Shown here: positions 32,761 through 45,481 of the stretch, one piece after another | Numbering within the stretch: position 1 is the stretch's first letter | Layout: every line of letters starts with the position of its first letter | Origin: Antitrichia curtipendula | Taxonomy: Eukaryota; Streptophyta; Bryopsida; Hypnales; Leucodontaceae | DNA length: 64,000 nt | Assembly (NCBI GenBank): GCA_951230915.1 | Contig: OX579634.1 | Location: forward strand, 40,065,570-40,129,569 | Direction of reading: 5' to 3' | The notes under the pieces: generated by a model | The model's input: the letters and a program-made list of their open reading frames with translations, nothing else | The model's database searches: none | Told to the model about the DNA's origin: nothing | Made by a program: the position numbers and the translations under genes

Positions 32761-35290
32761 AACAAGTGGGAGACCCACTACATTAAAAAACCAAGTACAA
32801 AAAACAGTCAAGCCCGAAGGCTGGTCAAATGAAGAGAAAAAGAGGAAAGAGGAAAAGAAAGCACCGAAACCTGAAAAAGCAAAGAAAAACTACAAGAATT
32901 GACAGACAAAAGGACCATTCCTATGCCATCTAATAGAGTCGCCATCCCGAGAAGCGAGGAGTTGGGATCTAAGCCAGATCTTGTCGAATTTGATCTAGAT
33001 AAGACTAGCTTGATGAGGTCTTTGTCTAGTGGCAGTTCTTGCCTTCAGTTGGGCGGCATGTCCTGAGTCTAATAAGGCATCCCAAAGAGCTTGTTGCACC
33101 AAAACCCTTGGCCACAAGTTTTGCGAAAAAACTTTGTTATTGTGGGCAATCCAGATGAGCCAGAGGGAAGAGCCACATAATAGGGACCAAATGGTTATTT
33201 CACTAAGAAACCTACGAGGAAGCGTTGAGCCAAAGATACATAAGGTATGGTCAAAACGGAAATGTGGTCCAAGCAGTGGTTGTTCTCCTAGTAAGTGGTG
33301 GAGAATGGATTGCGCATATTCCCATATCTGAAGGGCTCGGGGACACTAATAGAATCTGTGTAAAGGGGTTTCGTCATCTCCTAAAGAACAACAATCGCAT
33401 CTAACGTCCAGGCTTGGTTGAATTTGTGCTTGCCAAGAGTGAATCACCACCATATTGTGCCACACGGTGTCGAGTAGAGAGGCCTTGCCTTGGGAAAGCG
33501 CCGGGCTTCTGGCTGCAAGTAGACTTAGCCGGGAAATAAAGGGGCCCGTGATTTAGCAAATATATATGTGCATGCTCACAAAATCTTCATAATCCCCCAT
33601 AAAGTCCTCATATGACATCACATGCTTATACAAAGTAGTTGGAGTTGCTCAAAAGTTGCATAAGTTCTCTTCTAGGAAGGTCCCTCCACTAATATGAGTG
33701 CCACAACCGCTCCAGAACTCCAAATTGAGAATAAAACATCTCTCTGGAAAGCAAACAACAATATTTACAAACCCTCCAAAATTCAACTTAAACTATCATA
33801 CTGTCCGACTTTTATAGTCGGTTAAAGTTTGCTCTCTTCAACTCCAAAGCAGCTCATCACTACTCTTCTTGCAAGACCATAACTCTCACATATGAACTCC
33901 AAACTAATTGTGTGATGTCTCTATAGAAAGCTAACATGATAATCTACACACTTCCCAAATTTCAACACAGAATAAGATATTGTCCAACTTTTACAGCCGT
34001 TCAAAGTTCTCTTTCTTCAAATCAAAGGCAGCCTCTCACTACTTCGCCTCTAACCCTATAACTTTTGCATCCTACCTCCAAATTAAGAGAATGATAGCTA
34101 TTTAGAAAAGCCAACATTTAGATATACATTCTCATAAAATCTCAAAGCAAAAAACTTCTCACCCAAAAGTTATGAGCCCTCGAAAATTCTGTCCTCTCGT
34201 TCCATGGCAATTATTCATCTTTCACTCCATCAAGCATAACTTCCACACAAAAACTCCAAATTGAGCGAGTGATAGGTTTTTGGAAACCTCAAAACAAGAT
34301 AAACAAGCTCACTACCAAAACTCTTTTGTACAAAATGCTATCTCTCTCCAAAGTTTCGGTTCCCTTAAGCAAAACTAAGAGGAGGAAGAAGAAGGCCCTC
34401 CACCTTATCTTCCACCTCACCCCCCATCCCCTCCACCTAAGCAAATTGCCACATGTCACTAAAGGTCACATGGACCACAATTTGTCCATTGACCACCCCT
34501 TTTGTCCCATAACTCTATCCTTATCTCCTACGTGGCGACTACATGGCCTTCAAATCTCTTTTAAAATCCAAAAGAAAGATAAAACAATCTTTATCTTTCC
34601 ATTTAACAACTTTTAAAATCTACAAATAAAGTTTAAAATGCTTTCAACTAAAGAAATAAAAGAACTAATGCCTAATGGTTGTCTAATAGAGGTAAAAAAG
34701 GTAGAATCTTCTTCATGTGGATCTTTAGATTCTCCAAAAAATCCTCTAATTTGACAACATTTAGTTATTTTTACATAGTATATGTATACACGATGCGACA
34801 ACGGACCACATGAAGGCCGCCTCTTTTTGGGATCTGGCCTTGTACCAAACGTCTTTCCAATGTGGTTCAAATGTAGGTGGAAGAATACCTGTCCACTTCA
34901 ATGGGATGGATCTCTTAGGTTGTCGTCCTTGGATAAGAAGTTGTCTACCAAATGAAGTCGTGTAGGATAGAAGCGGCTTCCCATTACTCCAAGACCAACG
35001 CCCAGGATCATAGACTTGGGATTGTATCACTCCTGAGTAGAAAAGTTCTGGCTTGCAGTTGCGACTCTTCTAGATTTCAAGAATCCTAATTCTTCGGACG
35101 TACCCGGAGTGAATAGTTTTTGTATTAGCATGCGACAGTAAAGAGAATTCAAGCCCACCACTGCTCTAGTAGATTCCCCTGACAATGTGAGCAATTGTGT
35201 CTCAGGTTGACACTCATCCGCACCAAGCCCATAGAACTTCCCAACCAAAGATGGAGTTGTATGCCCATCCAGTCACCTGGTTGGACTAGG
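32758..35290 (-). mobile_element. LINE-type non-LTR retrotransposon, 3' part (interrupted)
   Basis: On the minus strand the C-terminal part of ORF2 is readable in pieces. First YDPGRWSWSNGKPLLSYTT and then VWYKARSQKEAAFMWSV (35030-34770). After a 1.2-kb interruption comes the RT-associated zinc finger RCDCCSLGDDETPLHRFY with CPRALQIWEYA (about 33430-33280), and then SSLWLIWIAHNNKVF (about 33165-33120). There are stops and frame changes, so it is dead. The 3' end runs into a (TA)n tail. Typical ORF2 proteins of this kind encode endonuclease and reverse transcriptase; only the end is present. Confidence 0.8.
33560..34760. repeat. Insertion in the LINE with a degenerate tandem array of about 180-bp units
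   Basis: About four head-to-tail units are recognisable from 33690 to 34360. Each holds CCAAATT or CCAAACT after an ATAACT word (near 33880, 34060 and 34236), followed by AAAGC or AAACC and later CAAAGTT. The array interrupts the LINE coding sequence between the QKEAAFMWSV segment and the zinc finger. The exact edges are unclear. Confidence 0.55.
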
Positions 35291-35900
35291 TTAAATTGTC
35301 TAGTGAGCATGACTCTCCACTCAGTGGGGATGCTAGAGATTAAATAAAATCATTGAAGCTGCTCTGTCTCAAAAAGCTGGAAAGAAGAACAAATCTAACC
35401 TCAAGATTCTTCTTAGGTATAGGACTAACAAGATGAAGCCCAACCCGACATAAGGCTATTGGTTCCCATCACAAGCATGGCTCATGGTACCGGGACACTC
35501 TATCACCCGTGGCTCTAGAGTATGGAACAGAATTACAGCGGCATGGAGAAGGTTCACTAAATTTGTTGAGCCCTCCCCGCCTACCAACGCAGATGAGGTC
35601 CTCTCCACAAGCATTTGGTGGGCGACTTGTTATATTGGGGCTAATTTCCATTTTGACATAGATCGTGCCAAACTACTAGCAAAGAATAGTTTGATGACAA
35701 TCGCTGATCTATGGGATACTAGGACCAAGGACTTTCGACATTGGGACAAGAATAGTGAATATTTACATAGTGTCAAATGTTGAGAAATTAGTGAAGGACA
35801 ACCTAATTTCACTATTTATAATGTGGTTGTTCTTGGAGTAGATAGTGGAATTTAGAAATTGCTACTGGCGCCACCTAACCAATTGATTTATGGAATTCCA
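35291..35900 (+). mobile_element. LINE 5' part, inverted relative to the 3' part
   Basis: The plus-strand frame 35484-35783 contains SRVWNRITAAWRRF, SIWWATCYIGANFHF and ADLWDTRTKDFRHW, sequence that in this LINE type lies just upstream of the segment found on the minus strand at 35030. Adjacent, opposite orientation with correct relative order is the classic product of twin priming. The left edge near 35290 is approximate. Confidence 0.7.
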
Positions 35901-36837
35901 TTTCATTTGTCTAAAAAACAAAACAAATAACCAATTGATTTGAAAGAATAGTCAATTTCAGTTCATTATGTTGGTAGAATTTTCCAACATTGGTGCTTTA
36001 AATGAGAGGTGCCTCGAAACCAAATCTATACCAATCCTTTGATGCCACCGCTCCACAAATTTTCATATCCTGCCATTTGTCATTGTAAAGATACAATGTT
36101 TTATACATTTAAATATAATTTTTTCATTCTGCTTATTTGATATTTTCTAAAAACTTCATCACTAGTTGAAAAATTCATGAAAAATAAATAACTTCATATA
36201 AAAGTGTTGAGTATCTCATGGCATGAGATCTTGCATAGTTTTGTATTTTCTATTCTATAGTGAATTATTCACAAATGAGGAGCATTGATTGATCATACAT
36301 TGCGTGTGTTGAGTACATTTGAGCATACAACGAGAAATTGCCATCCCATTTCAGAAAATGGGATGGCCAAGAGGACACAAAATATGGAAAATTAATAAAA
36401 ATCTGTTGACGTCCATGTACACATACAACAAGACATATACCTTAAGTCAAACACAACTACATGTATCATGGTTGTTGACAAAGATGTAAATTATCTTTTA
36501 TCTTTTGTTAACAACTTGACTTGACACCAATAATTGAAATTGTGGATTTTCAAAAAATATTTTTAAAAATGCACTAAAAATCTTGGTTTCAATTCTATTA
36601 ATTGACGCCTTTTGTCACATTGAGTAATTTCCCTTTCCCTCTAAAACACAACAAGACACATCTTTGATATGAATCACACGTTGCATTGAGTGCATTGAAT
36701 TTGCAGGAGTGCATTGCCAGAGTTCAAGAATTTTTTCATACTTCCTCTATCTCAAAAATAAATTCATGGTTTCTCGTAGGCAACTATGAGAGTACCACAA
36801 ATTTATTTTAAGACACAAGGAATAAGGTAGCATGCTC
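35901..36837. other. AT-rich intergenic, nothing recognised
   Basis: No ORF, terminal repeats or domains recognised. Confidence 0.5.
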
Positions 36838-37125
36838 TAAAAGTGCCCTTGCTCTAAAAGTGACCATTAACACAAAGGCAATACATTTTTGCTTTCTTCA
36901 ATGTACCAAAAGTGTACATTTGAAGAAGTGGGCACTTTTAATGCTAATGCATTCCAACTTCAAAAAATCATAACTAATTGCACAAAGGTTCAAAAAACAT
37001 GAAACAACTTGGATTCTATGCCAATTCCATTTTTCTTCCTACAAAAATTCAATTAACATTTTTTCAGAAAGTTGAGCTTCCCCCCTGGAAATGCAATCAG
37101 CTCTTCAAAGGTTGCTCTAAGAGCA
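36838..37125 (+). repeat. Repeat E, copy 2
   Basis: Matches 30358-30640 in the same orientation, with GCTTTCTTCAATGTACC near 36890 and GCTTCCCCCCTGG-type sequence near 37075. Here no TTAA element follows. Confidence 0.65.
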
Positions 37126-37186
37126 TACTACTTTCTATGTTTTCAAATTTAAGTATACATCATCCGTGCATGCATATTGAACATTA

Positions 37187-37764
37187 AGGGCTACTTTACA
37201 CCTAAAGGTCAGGCCAATTTTTCTTGAGGCCGATTACACCAAATTTCAACCCCATTTGGTCTGGAGGCTGGACTCAAGTCAGCATTATAGGATGATGATA
37301 ATGGGGGACAATTGTCCCATATGTAAAGGCCTTGGGACCAAGAAGCCGGGCCGTCTCAATAAAATCTACAAAAAGAGAGAGAAAAGGGCTAAAATTTTCA
37401 GGGCCGCTTTACACCTAGAGGCTGGGCCAATTCCCCTTGAAGCCTATTGCTCTAACATCCAGTAGATCGGATTTGTTGAAAAAAAAATCATATTTTATAA
37501 ATTAAAAAAATTATTAATTGAAATCTGACATTGGCCCCTAGGCCAAGAATTGGCCTCCCATTTTTGGTGCACCCAATTCAACGAGCTCGGACCATGTCAG
37601 ATCATGTCTTTTGGGGATGAAAAAATTTATTTGCACCAAATTGGCCTGGCCTAAAGGTGTAAAAGGGATTGGGACCAATTTCAGAGTTTTGTCCAATCAC
37701 AGGAGAGGGTTCTTGACCTCTGACACAGTAAATTGGCCCAGCCTCTAGGTGTAAAGCGGCCCCA
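37187..37764. mobile_element. Foldback element with nested inverted repeats
   Basis: The outer ends are AGGGCTACTTTACACCTAAA (37187) and, reverse-complemented, GGGCCGCTTTACACCTAGAG (37763). An inner pair repeats them: GGGCCGCTTTACACCTAGAG at 37401, and TTGGCCTGGCCTAAAGGTGT at 37641 as its opposite arm. Each end thus contains the word GGCC next to TTTACACC twice. The whole can fold on itself. No transposase ORF and no clear target duplication. Confidence 0.65.
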
Positions 37765-38470
37765 ACTCCTGCTTCTTTTATTTTTATTTTTTTGTCTTCG
37801 TCCAGACTTCAAATCAACTCTTCCCAACTACATTACGAGAATGCCTCTCTTTTTTTTTTTAGCACAGATCGAAGCAAAGACGGATATCATCAGTTCATTG
37901 AAACATCATTAAATTCACTTTTTCTATTCCCTTGTGACAACTTAAAAAAAGATATATATCAATGGTAAAATTGTACAGTTCAATAATTCATGGTGATTGC
38001 ACGAGGCAATGATCATCACGGCCTTCTGTTCAAGCCATGACTGGTAGGTTGAGAGAGCTCTCAGTTGTGCTCAACTTCAGTGGCGTTTTTTGGGTTTTTT
38101 TTTTTCTTCTGGGGGACACTAACTTAATAAAAGGACTTCGGTCGTGGTTCGATTGAATGATCACCGTTTGCATGTCCGTCGTCAAGTGAGTGATGACTTT
38201 CAAACACTTGCCCAAGGGCGGCAGTCAGTGGCAGTCAGTGGCAGTGGCAAGTGAAGAAAGAAGAAATCCTCAACTTGACTGCCTTGTAAGTTAGTACTTG
38301 CGGTATTACTTGCAAAGGCAAAAATAGACCTGCGACATGATCAAAAGTCTTGCTGGAAGTATTGAAAGTGGCAAGCGAGGGCACGGTAGGACACTTGAAT
38401 GATAACAATGTTGACCGCCCACCTGCCTCTGTCAGTGAAAGGTGGGTACGTACACACCCCAAATTGCACC

Positions 38471-39023
38471 CTGCCTAAAACGACCATCGTGATCACTTGG
38501 TGTACATCTATGAAATCAACATGTACATATGTCGAAGAAATGGTTTTAGAACATCTACCAAAATAAAAATTGGGAAGTACATAATTTTGGCATACGGTAT
38601 CCAATTGTTTTGTTTTTTGATGCGTTGGAACTTCTTTTTGCTTGCCAACAAGAAAGTTTGAAAATTTTGACTAGTCTAATAACAATAATTAGACATAGTA
38701 GCAAAAAAAGTGGTGGTTTGGAGAGCACCCACCTTACACCCCCAGTTACACCTTGTCTAAAACTGCCATCATCACTTGGTGTACATTTCCAAAATCAATA
38801 TGTACCTATGTGGAAGAAATGATTTTAGAGCATCTACCAACACAAACTTGAACCTATTGCATAACTTTGGCATTTGGTATTCAATGAATGTCGCTTTCGT
38901 TGGTACGTTGGAACCTCCCTTTGTTTGCCAATATGGAAGTTGACCAATTGAATATTAGTAACTAGGCATAGTAGCAAAAAAAAGGTGGTTTGGGGGGGGG
39001 GGATACCCACCTTAGTTGCAAGG
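38471..39023 (+). repeat. Repeat C, copies 3 and 4 in tandem
   Basis: Two head-to-tail units (38471-38750 and 38751-39023), period about 280 bp. Each has a GTGTACAT word, a CATAA-TTTGGCAT word, TGCCAACA or TGCCAATA, then AGTAGCAAAAAAA and a G-rich stretch with CACCTTA. The second unit ends at the TTAA element that starts at 39027. Confidence 0.75.
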
Positions 39024-39026
39024 TGT

Positions 39027-39984
39027 TTAACCTCTAAAGGATCGTGGGGTGGGGTGAAGGTCGCAGAGAGACATTATCAAAAATTGGATTTTTTTGGTAT
39101 GTTGCTCAAAAATGAAAATTGAATTTAAAAAAAAAACTGTAACCATATAAAACTGAAGTAAAGTATTTTACCAAAATGTAGAAAAAATATTAGTCTATTT
39201 GACAGTGTGGACTGAAAGATTTTAACATTTGAAGTAATTTTATTTTTTCATTCTCGTGAAATAACGTTAGTAGATTTTGGGCCCTCTTGGAGTAAAATTT
39301 TTGTTCTACAAGAAAATGAGAATTTTGAACATTCATAAGTGTATGATATTAGTTTCACTTGTAAAAAATTCTAGAAGCAATTATGGATTCTAGTTTATTC
39401 TAAATCACCTTACAATGTGAGGAGATTAAGTGAATTGGCAATACACTAGTCGTTTTTTGATGATTTCTTGTGCAATGAGAATTTTTTTAATTTGAAAACA
39501 AAATAGTGAAAAGTTAGAGACAAACATTTGGAATATGTGGAAAAAAATTCAAGAATTTTGACTTCAAAGATTATAAGATAATAGGACTTGAAGTTAGAAG
39601 AAAATATTTTTTCTTGAAACCATCCCAACATAGCTAAGAAAGTTTGACTACTATTAGAATGTGATTTGAGAATTACATTTTTTTTACAATTATATACCAC
39701 ATTTTATCAGTTACATACATGCCAAACTTCAAAAGTTGATGAGATTTTTTGCAAAAGATTCTCCAAAGATTCCCAAATTGTCCAAGCTACTCCAAAAAAT
39801 TAGTGTAGCATAACTTTTGATCCAGGCACCCAATTGAAAAAAAAAATTAGTTTTTTCACAAAGGAGGCAAATGTTTACACATTGTGTTTAAATTTCATAA
39901 ACATCCGACCGAAAATGACTTCATAGGAACCTACTTGAGATTTCTTGCATACATTGAACGGACACTTGGTGCTTTAAGAATTAA
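39027..39984 (+). mobile_element. Diverged TTAA-flanked element
   Basis: TTAA-CCTCTAAAGG at 39027; a decayed right end CTTGGTGCTTTAAGAATTAA at 39965-39984 resembles the family end CTTGGGACTTTAGGGGTTAA. The interior differs from subfamilies A and B but keeps CATAACTTTTGATCC near 39810. Confidence 0.5.
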
Positions 39985-40312
39985 TAGTATGATTTACATT
40001 TGATTATAAGAGTTGATGAGTGCTAATTCTTTGATGCTCGAATTCAAAATGGGAGAAGATCTGTCAATGCCAAAGAAAGGATTGGTGCATTGATAGATCT
40101 TGGATATTGTGATTCATTCTTGAATTAGCATATAGATCAAAGTTTGGAATACGGGGACGGGAGGATGTAGTATGATAGAGGAGCACTTAGTAAAATAGTA
40201 AGAAAGATGTGTCAAAATTTTTATTAATAAAATTGAAGACAAAAACTTTAGTATGATTTATTAATTATTTTTTCAAAATTCAGGAATTGAAATTATATCA
40301 ATGTTAACCCAA

Positions 40313-40365
40313 GTTGTTAACAACAGATTTAGGATAATATGCATCCTTATCAACAACTAACAAAC

Positions 40366-40448
<83 letters not shown>

Positions 40449-40563
40449 GTGTATGTATTTAAACATACTTGGATGTACTTCATCTATTTCATGTAGCTCT
40501 GACCGTAAGCTTTTGAAAACATTCATAATGCACCCAATCTAAGCCGCTTCTTTTAGGGGTTAA
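40313..40563 (+). mobile_element. Possible short TTAA-flanked element around a microsatellite
   Basis: TTAA at 40313-40316 (followed by CCCAAG) and 40560-40563 (preceded by TTTTAGGGG). The right 100 bp match 54617-54718 (AACATACTTGGA, GTACTTCATC, AAAACATTCA). The middle is a long (AT)n tract. The left edge is uncertain. Confidence 0.4.
40368..40452. repeat. (AT)n then (GT)n compound microsatellite
   Basis: About 32 AT units followed by ATGT and a run of about 9 GT units. Confidence 0.95.
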
Positions 40564-41382
40564 GAATGATATAGATATAATTCATTTGTAATTTATGTTA
40601 CATCTTAAGACTTTGTATATATGACTTTTTAGCTTAATTATCTAGAATTCATTTGGTACTATACATACTAGTAGAATTACTTCAATAAAATTATTGATGA
40701 TAAATCAACCATGTGCTTCAATGCAACTTTTCTTTTTTGTGACATATGGATATAAATGTAACCACAACTCGATTATCCCTTCTAAATTAGGCTTCAAGCA
40801 TTGGCTACATTAATAGCCTTATATTGCAAATAAGAGACCATGCTTTAATGCATCTCATCGACTTTACTTTATGACTAATCTTTTTTGGGCATCCAATACA
40901 AATGAACAAAATTCTTATATACCAATGGATTTTAGACATCTTTGATTAGAGAAGAACGATTGCTTATCATATCATCTTATTGAAGTTTTGTGTATCAATA
41001 AATTGTTGCATGTGTGCACGCTTATTATCGATGTGTGAAACTTCTAAGGTTGAAATGAAATAAAAAATATGGTTGAAAAGATATTGGTAAAAAAAAGTTT
41101 TGCTTTTGGCATTTGGAGTGGAAAAAGCAATAATGTGACCACGGATTTACAAATCTTTCTTTGTTAAAAGCATTGCCACTAGTAGCACTTCATTTGACCA
41201 CGGCATCATAAAGTGGCGAGACACTTGCTACCTAATGAGGGCCACTTCACACTAAGGCCGTCCAAGTTGAGAGGCTGTGGGATTGAGTGACCAAGTTTTG
41301 TTGAGAGTCCAAAAAAATGAGCAATAAATAGGTAATAAAATATAGGAATTAGAGCCTTTTGTTGATCATAGTGTAAAGCCTC
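40564..41382. other. AT-rich intergenic, nothing recognised
   Basis: Only short ORFs. No transposon ends or domains were recognised. Confidence 0.45.
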
Positions 41383-41510
41383 CAAAGGCTAAGCCCAAAG
41401 TCCAAACCCTTAGCAATGAACTTCCATAGCCTCTCAACTTAAATGGCCATATGTGAAGCCTCCAAAGGCCAAGCCTAAAGTCCAAACTCTTAGCAATTAA
41501 CTCCCACCTA
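41383..41510. repeat. Tandem direct repeat, unit about 73 bp
   Basis: CCTCCAAAGGCTAAGCCCAA followed by AGTCCAAACCCTTAGCAATGAACT at 41388-41431 recurs at 41458-41505 with a few changes. Confidence 0.7.
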
Positions 41511-44500
41511 TCAATCTAACGGTCAAGATCTTGTCATAAGTCGACAACCTCTCAACCATAGTTTGGGTATCCATTTCTAACCAACTTGTAGATAGCCTAG
41601 TTGGACTATAAATTTTGCAATTTTGAATTAAAATTTTGGGTGTTTTACCAGATTTTGACAGTTTGTTTGTTAAGTTTGAGTCCAATTGGATCATTTTATT
41701 GAGTTGCTTTAATCTAGTTGGAGTCTTTTTGATGTATGTCTAATTAGATAAAGGAAGATTGTAGCCAGGTCAATTGCCCAATTTGGAGGGTGTCAATTTG
41801 TCTATCTAGCTAGCTAAGGTATATTAAAGGGGTATCAAGTGAATTTTTAGTCCTAGTTGGCATTGTGTCTAGTTGGTCAAGCCTAATTAAAAAGAAAATT
41901 GAATGTAGTAAGGGAGGAATGAATGGTGTGTAGTTGTATTCAGTTGTCAATTAATTTCCTAGTTGGTAGTTGCAGGTGGTTAGGTCGTCCTCCTTCCCCT
42001 TGTGGTAACCGCCACCTTGTGCTTTCTATTAGTTGTGTTTTCTCTCACATCTTTCTACACCGTCTGATGGAGTGCCAGTCGTGTCCTAGCCAATTTGTGT
42101 TGCATATTTTTGTTGTTTGCGTGTTCCAAGTTGGTTGCTTGGTGTGTTTGTGTGAGTGAGTGATGAATTTTGTATGTGTCCTAGTTGGAAAGAGAGGAAG
42201 ATGTAGAGATTATGAGTTACACAAGGGCGTGATCAAATCGGAATATGTGTTAAGTAGAAGTCTGTAATTTGTTTAAGAGTGGAGAAAATGATGTATGTGT
42301 CTAAGTTGGAGAATGTGCTAGAAGTTGGAAGGTTTATGGGTTAACAAAGAGATTATGAAGTTGTGAATGAGAGTACATAAGGTGATCTATCGTCGATTGA
42401 AGCTGTGAAGATATTTTAAATCCTAATCGGAGTTATGGAGTGATAAAAATGGGGCATTCTAAGTCAAAGAGAATATGAATTTTAGTTGTGAGAAACTGAA
42501 ATAAATGGTGATGTTAAAAATGAAACTATAAGTTGTAACGGTGATTTGTCACCAAATCAACGTTAATACAAAATATATTTTTATATGTGATGATGTTTGG
42601 ACATATGTATGTATGTGTAGTTGGTTGATTGGTTTTATTTGCTAAGTCTGGAAGTTTGATCTGTGAACCGAGTTGGAATTTAGTATTATGAGTGCAATGT
42701 CATTGTAGTAATGTTTCTTGGCTATGGAATTCCATGTTGGATTATTGAATTTAAGTCAAAATATTTTGATTTTATATATAGTACCTATTAGCATAGATTC
42801 CCTACTTGACCGTCTCCCTTGGAACAAATTTATTATACTAATAGGATAATTTCCAATTTGGTCATTGTTCTTCTTCAATACAACCCAAACTTCTTTTGAG
42901 AGTCAATTGCCATGTAGGTAATTTATTACCATGTAAGTAGTTGGAAAGCAATGACCTTTGAACTTGTGCCTTCTAGTGTGAAGGATCAAGAGGTTGAACT
43001 TTGAGTTTGATTAGTGAAAATCCATGGCCTCTTGGTTTTTGGCCATAGTATGAAGTGGCTCTCGAATGACAGTGCACTCAAGACCAATGCTTCCCACCAA
43101 CCACCCCTTAAAGTCTTCACTAAAGTTCTTTCCTTCCTTCTCACACCTCTCAGTAGCCTCCATGTCTTCTACTAAGGTCATACTCAAAGTTGACTAAGTT
43201 GGTGTGAGGATAAAATTGCCTGCTACAGAGGTCCTTTGTTGCTGAGCAAATGTGAAAGTGATAAGAGAATGGTACAACTTGTAACATGATGGGATTAAGG
43301 TGTGGAGCAAGCCTATAGTGGTATTGCCGAGTCTCTTAAATTAATAGAAGGAAAGCTGAACCTTCAAGGAATTTTAAGTTCAATAGTCGAACATATTAAT
43401 TTCCACCTGCACCACATCTACACCATGTCAGTTTCTGCATCATGCACAATGTGGTTTAATTTGAGAGTCAACCATGTCATTTTGAAAGTTTGTGGATGAA
43501 TCTATAAGGTTAATCTTTTGTTGTTGATCCTGGATTCTATCACTGAACTTTGTCATTAGTACTCCATGTCATCTCTACATCATGTCAAAAGGAAGTAATA
43601 TGATGGAGGGCTCAATTTCCTTCTAATAGGGTTAATTTCTTGATTGACCATTGCAAGAAAAAATAGTTCTACCATGTGCCGGGGAGACAACATCAGCAAG
43701 TCTTTACATTATGCATTGAAGATAGCTTGATAAACAACATGTGAGGAACTCCTAACATTGATAGATTAAGGTAAATGAGCCCATTGTTGAAATAAGTGGG
43801 AGTAAGTCCATTGTGAAAAAAATTGTAATGGTGGTGTATATTTAAGTTCTAAAATGTACACAATGGACTTACTTACATTAGTACCCAAGTGGAGCGCATA
43901 TAATGTAAGCATACATTCTCAACATTCATAGGAATCAAAGTGCACACAAAAATATCTTGAACGTCATTGAAAAAGCTTAAGAATCCTTATATTTTAGATG
44001 AAAACATAGTCATATAACTAAAATTGTGTCATTTTCAGTGAAATCCGCCATTTAAACAAATATACAACTGAAGGTTTTAGGCCATGATGGCAAAATAAGT
44101 TTACTTATACTTTAAATTTTTAAGCCAAAGGAGAGAATGATGTGGACAATACTTTTATCCTTTGTACCAATAAGAATGTTTAATCTTCAAAATTGAAATT
44201 TGGATCAAGCCCACCAAGAGAAATGGACTTGAGGCTTGAAGCAAATTTCAAGGGCCCCTTGGGTCAAAGTGTTCACTGGTAATTGTTTAAAAAAAACCTC
44301 ACATTATGGGTTAGTTTAGTTTAGAAAATATAAAAAAGTTGTAAATAGACCTTGAGAGGTTTTCTCTACGACTTCTTAATCCTAGTGACAAAAGGGCCTC
44401 ATTACTATAGTTGCAAATGTACAACATGAAAAAATCAATTACTTTCTATTCTTAGCAAAAACCAAGATGACATAAGATCTTTTCAAATAGTGTACCCTAA

Positions 44501-44610
44501 GAGAAGAATTTTTTCCTCAAACACTACCCCACGGAAATATATTCTAAAGGCCAATTTTCACTACTTCTTGAATGCTACCAAATTCTCAAGGGCTAAAAAT
44601 CAAAACTAAT
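41511..44610. other. Long intergenic stretch, nothing recognised
   Basis: About 3 kb with no convincing ORF, splice pattern, domain or paired termini. The words CTAGTTGG and AGTTGG recur from about 41710 to 42330, giving a loosely repetitive texture. Confidence 0.45.
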
Positions 44611-44789
44611 GCTACATTTAACTATTTTGGACTATTCAATGAATTATGGACTAAACATCTGAAGATCACGGGATAATGACATTGTGAGATCTCCCATTGT
44701 TTGTATAGATCTCTCAATGTTTTAGATTATCTCCCAGTGACCATTAATACTTCTGGACTTTCAAAAGTCCAGAAGTAGTTAAATATGGC
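44611..44789. mobile_element. Small MITE D, copy 2
   Basis: The left end is GCTACATTTAACTATTTTGG and the right end, reverse-complemented, is GCCATATTTAACTACTTCTG. Related to 32506-32697, with the same GATCTCCCA- and ATCTCCCAGTGA-type interior. Confidence 0.65.
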
Positions 44790-45299
44790 ATAGTCTTGTA
44801 GCTTTACAATTAGTCTTTAAGTGCCACATCCCAGTTCACTTAGAACTCATGCTTAAATGACAATGCTTTTCAGAAGTTTGATACTAGGGCGTTGAGAGTC
44901 TATTTTGGCTAGACCCAACTCATACTCATTGTTCCAACTATTGTTTTGTAAGGAATATATTATAAAAAAAGAATAACATTGAATCAAGATTTTTTCTTAG
45001 ATTGAGTTTTGCAGAATCCATTTACCTTAAATTTTAGACATAAAGTGTCTAAAAATAAGATTATTATTTTTTTGGTCCAAAATTTTGGCTTATTTTTGCC
45101 ATAAAATACTCCATATATAAAAATTTGGGACTATAATTGGATTTGGGGTCTTGCTCTTCACATCATGGAGCTTCAAATCTAATAAGCATAATATTTTTTA
45201 TTGCCCTTCTACAATCCAATAATGTTGCAATTTGGCCTTGAAGTAAAAATTATAGAATTAGGGCATAGAACATGGGGACCTACCATATGCAAGGGGCAT

Positions 45300-45481
45300 C
45301 ACTAAAAGAAATCTATGTTTTTTTTGACACATTACTTTGGATATCCACTTTTGGGGACATCAAACATAACATTAAGATGCTAGTTTTGACATCAAAACTA
45401 GCATCTTAATGTTATGTTTAATGTCCCAAATAGTGGACGTCCAAAATAATGCGTCAAAAAAAACACATGTTTCTTCTAGTG
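45300..45481. mobile_element. 182-bp near-palindromic CACTA-type MITE
   Basis: Begins CACTAAAAGAAATC and ends, reverse-complemented, CACTAGAAGAAACATG, with CAT duplicated on both sides (45297-45299 and 45482-45484). Almost the whole element is one inverted repeat. The central arms around GACATC are perfect for at least 20 bp (AACATTAAGATGCTAGTTTT and its complement). No coding capacity. Confidence 0.85.

Noticed and set aside
33029..33331. Plus-strand 100-codon ORF
   Set aside because: It lies opposite the LINE zinc-finger region, whose minus-strand motifs are clear. The plus frame is a shadow.
38471..39023. CRISPR-like array
   Set aside because: Two long diverged tandem units in a plant repeat context, without short regular repeats and unique spacers.
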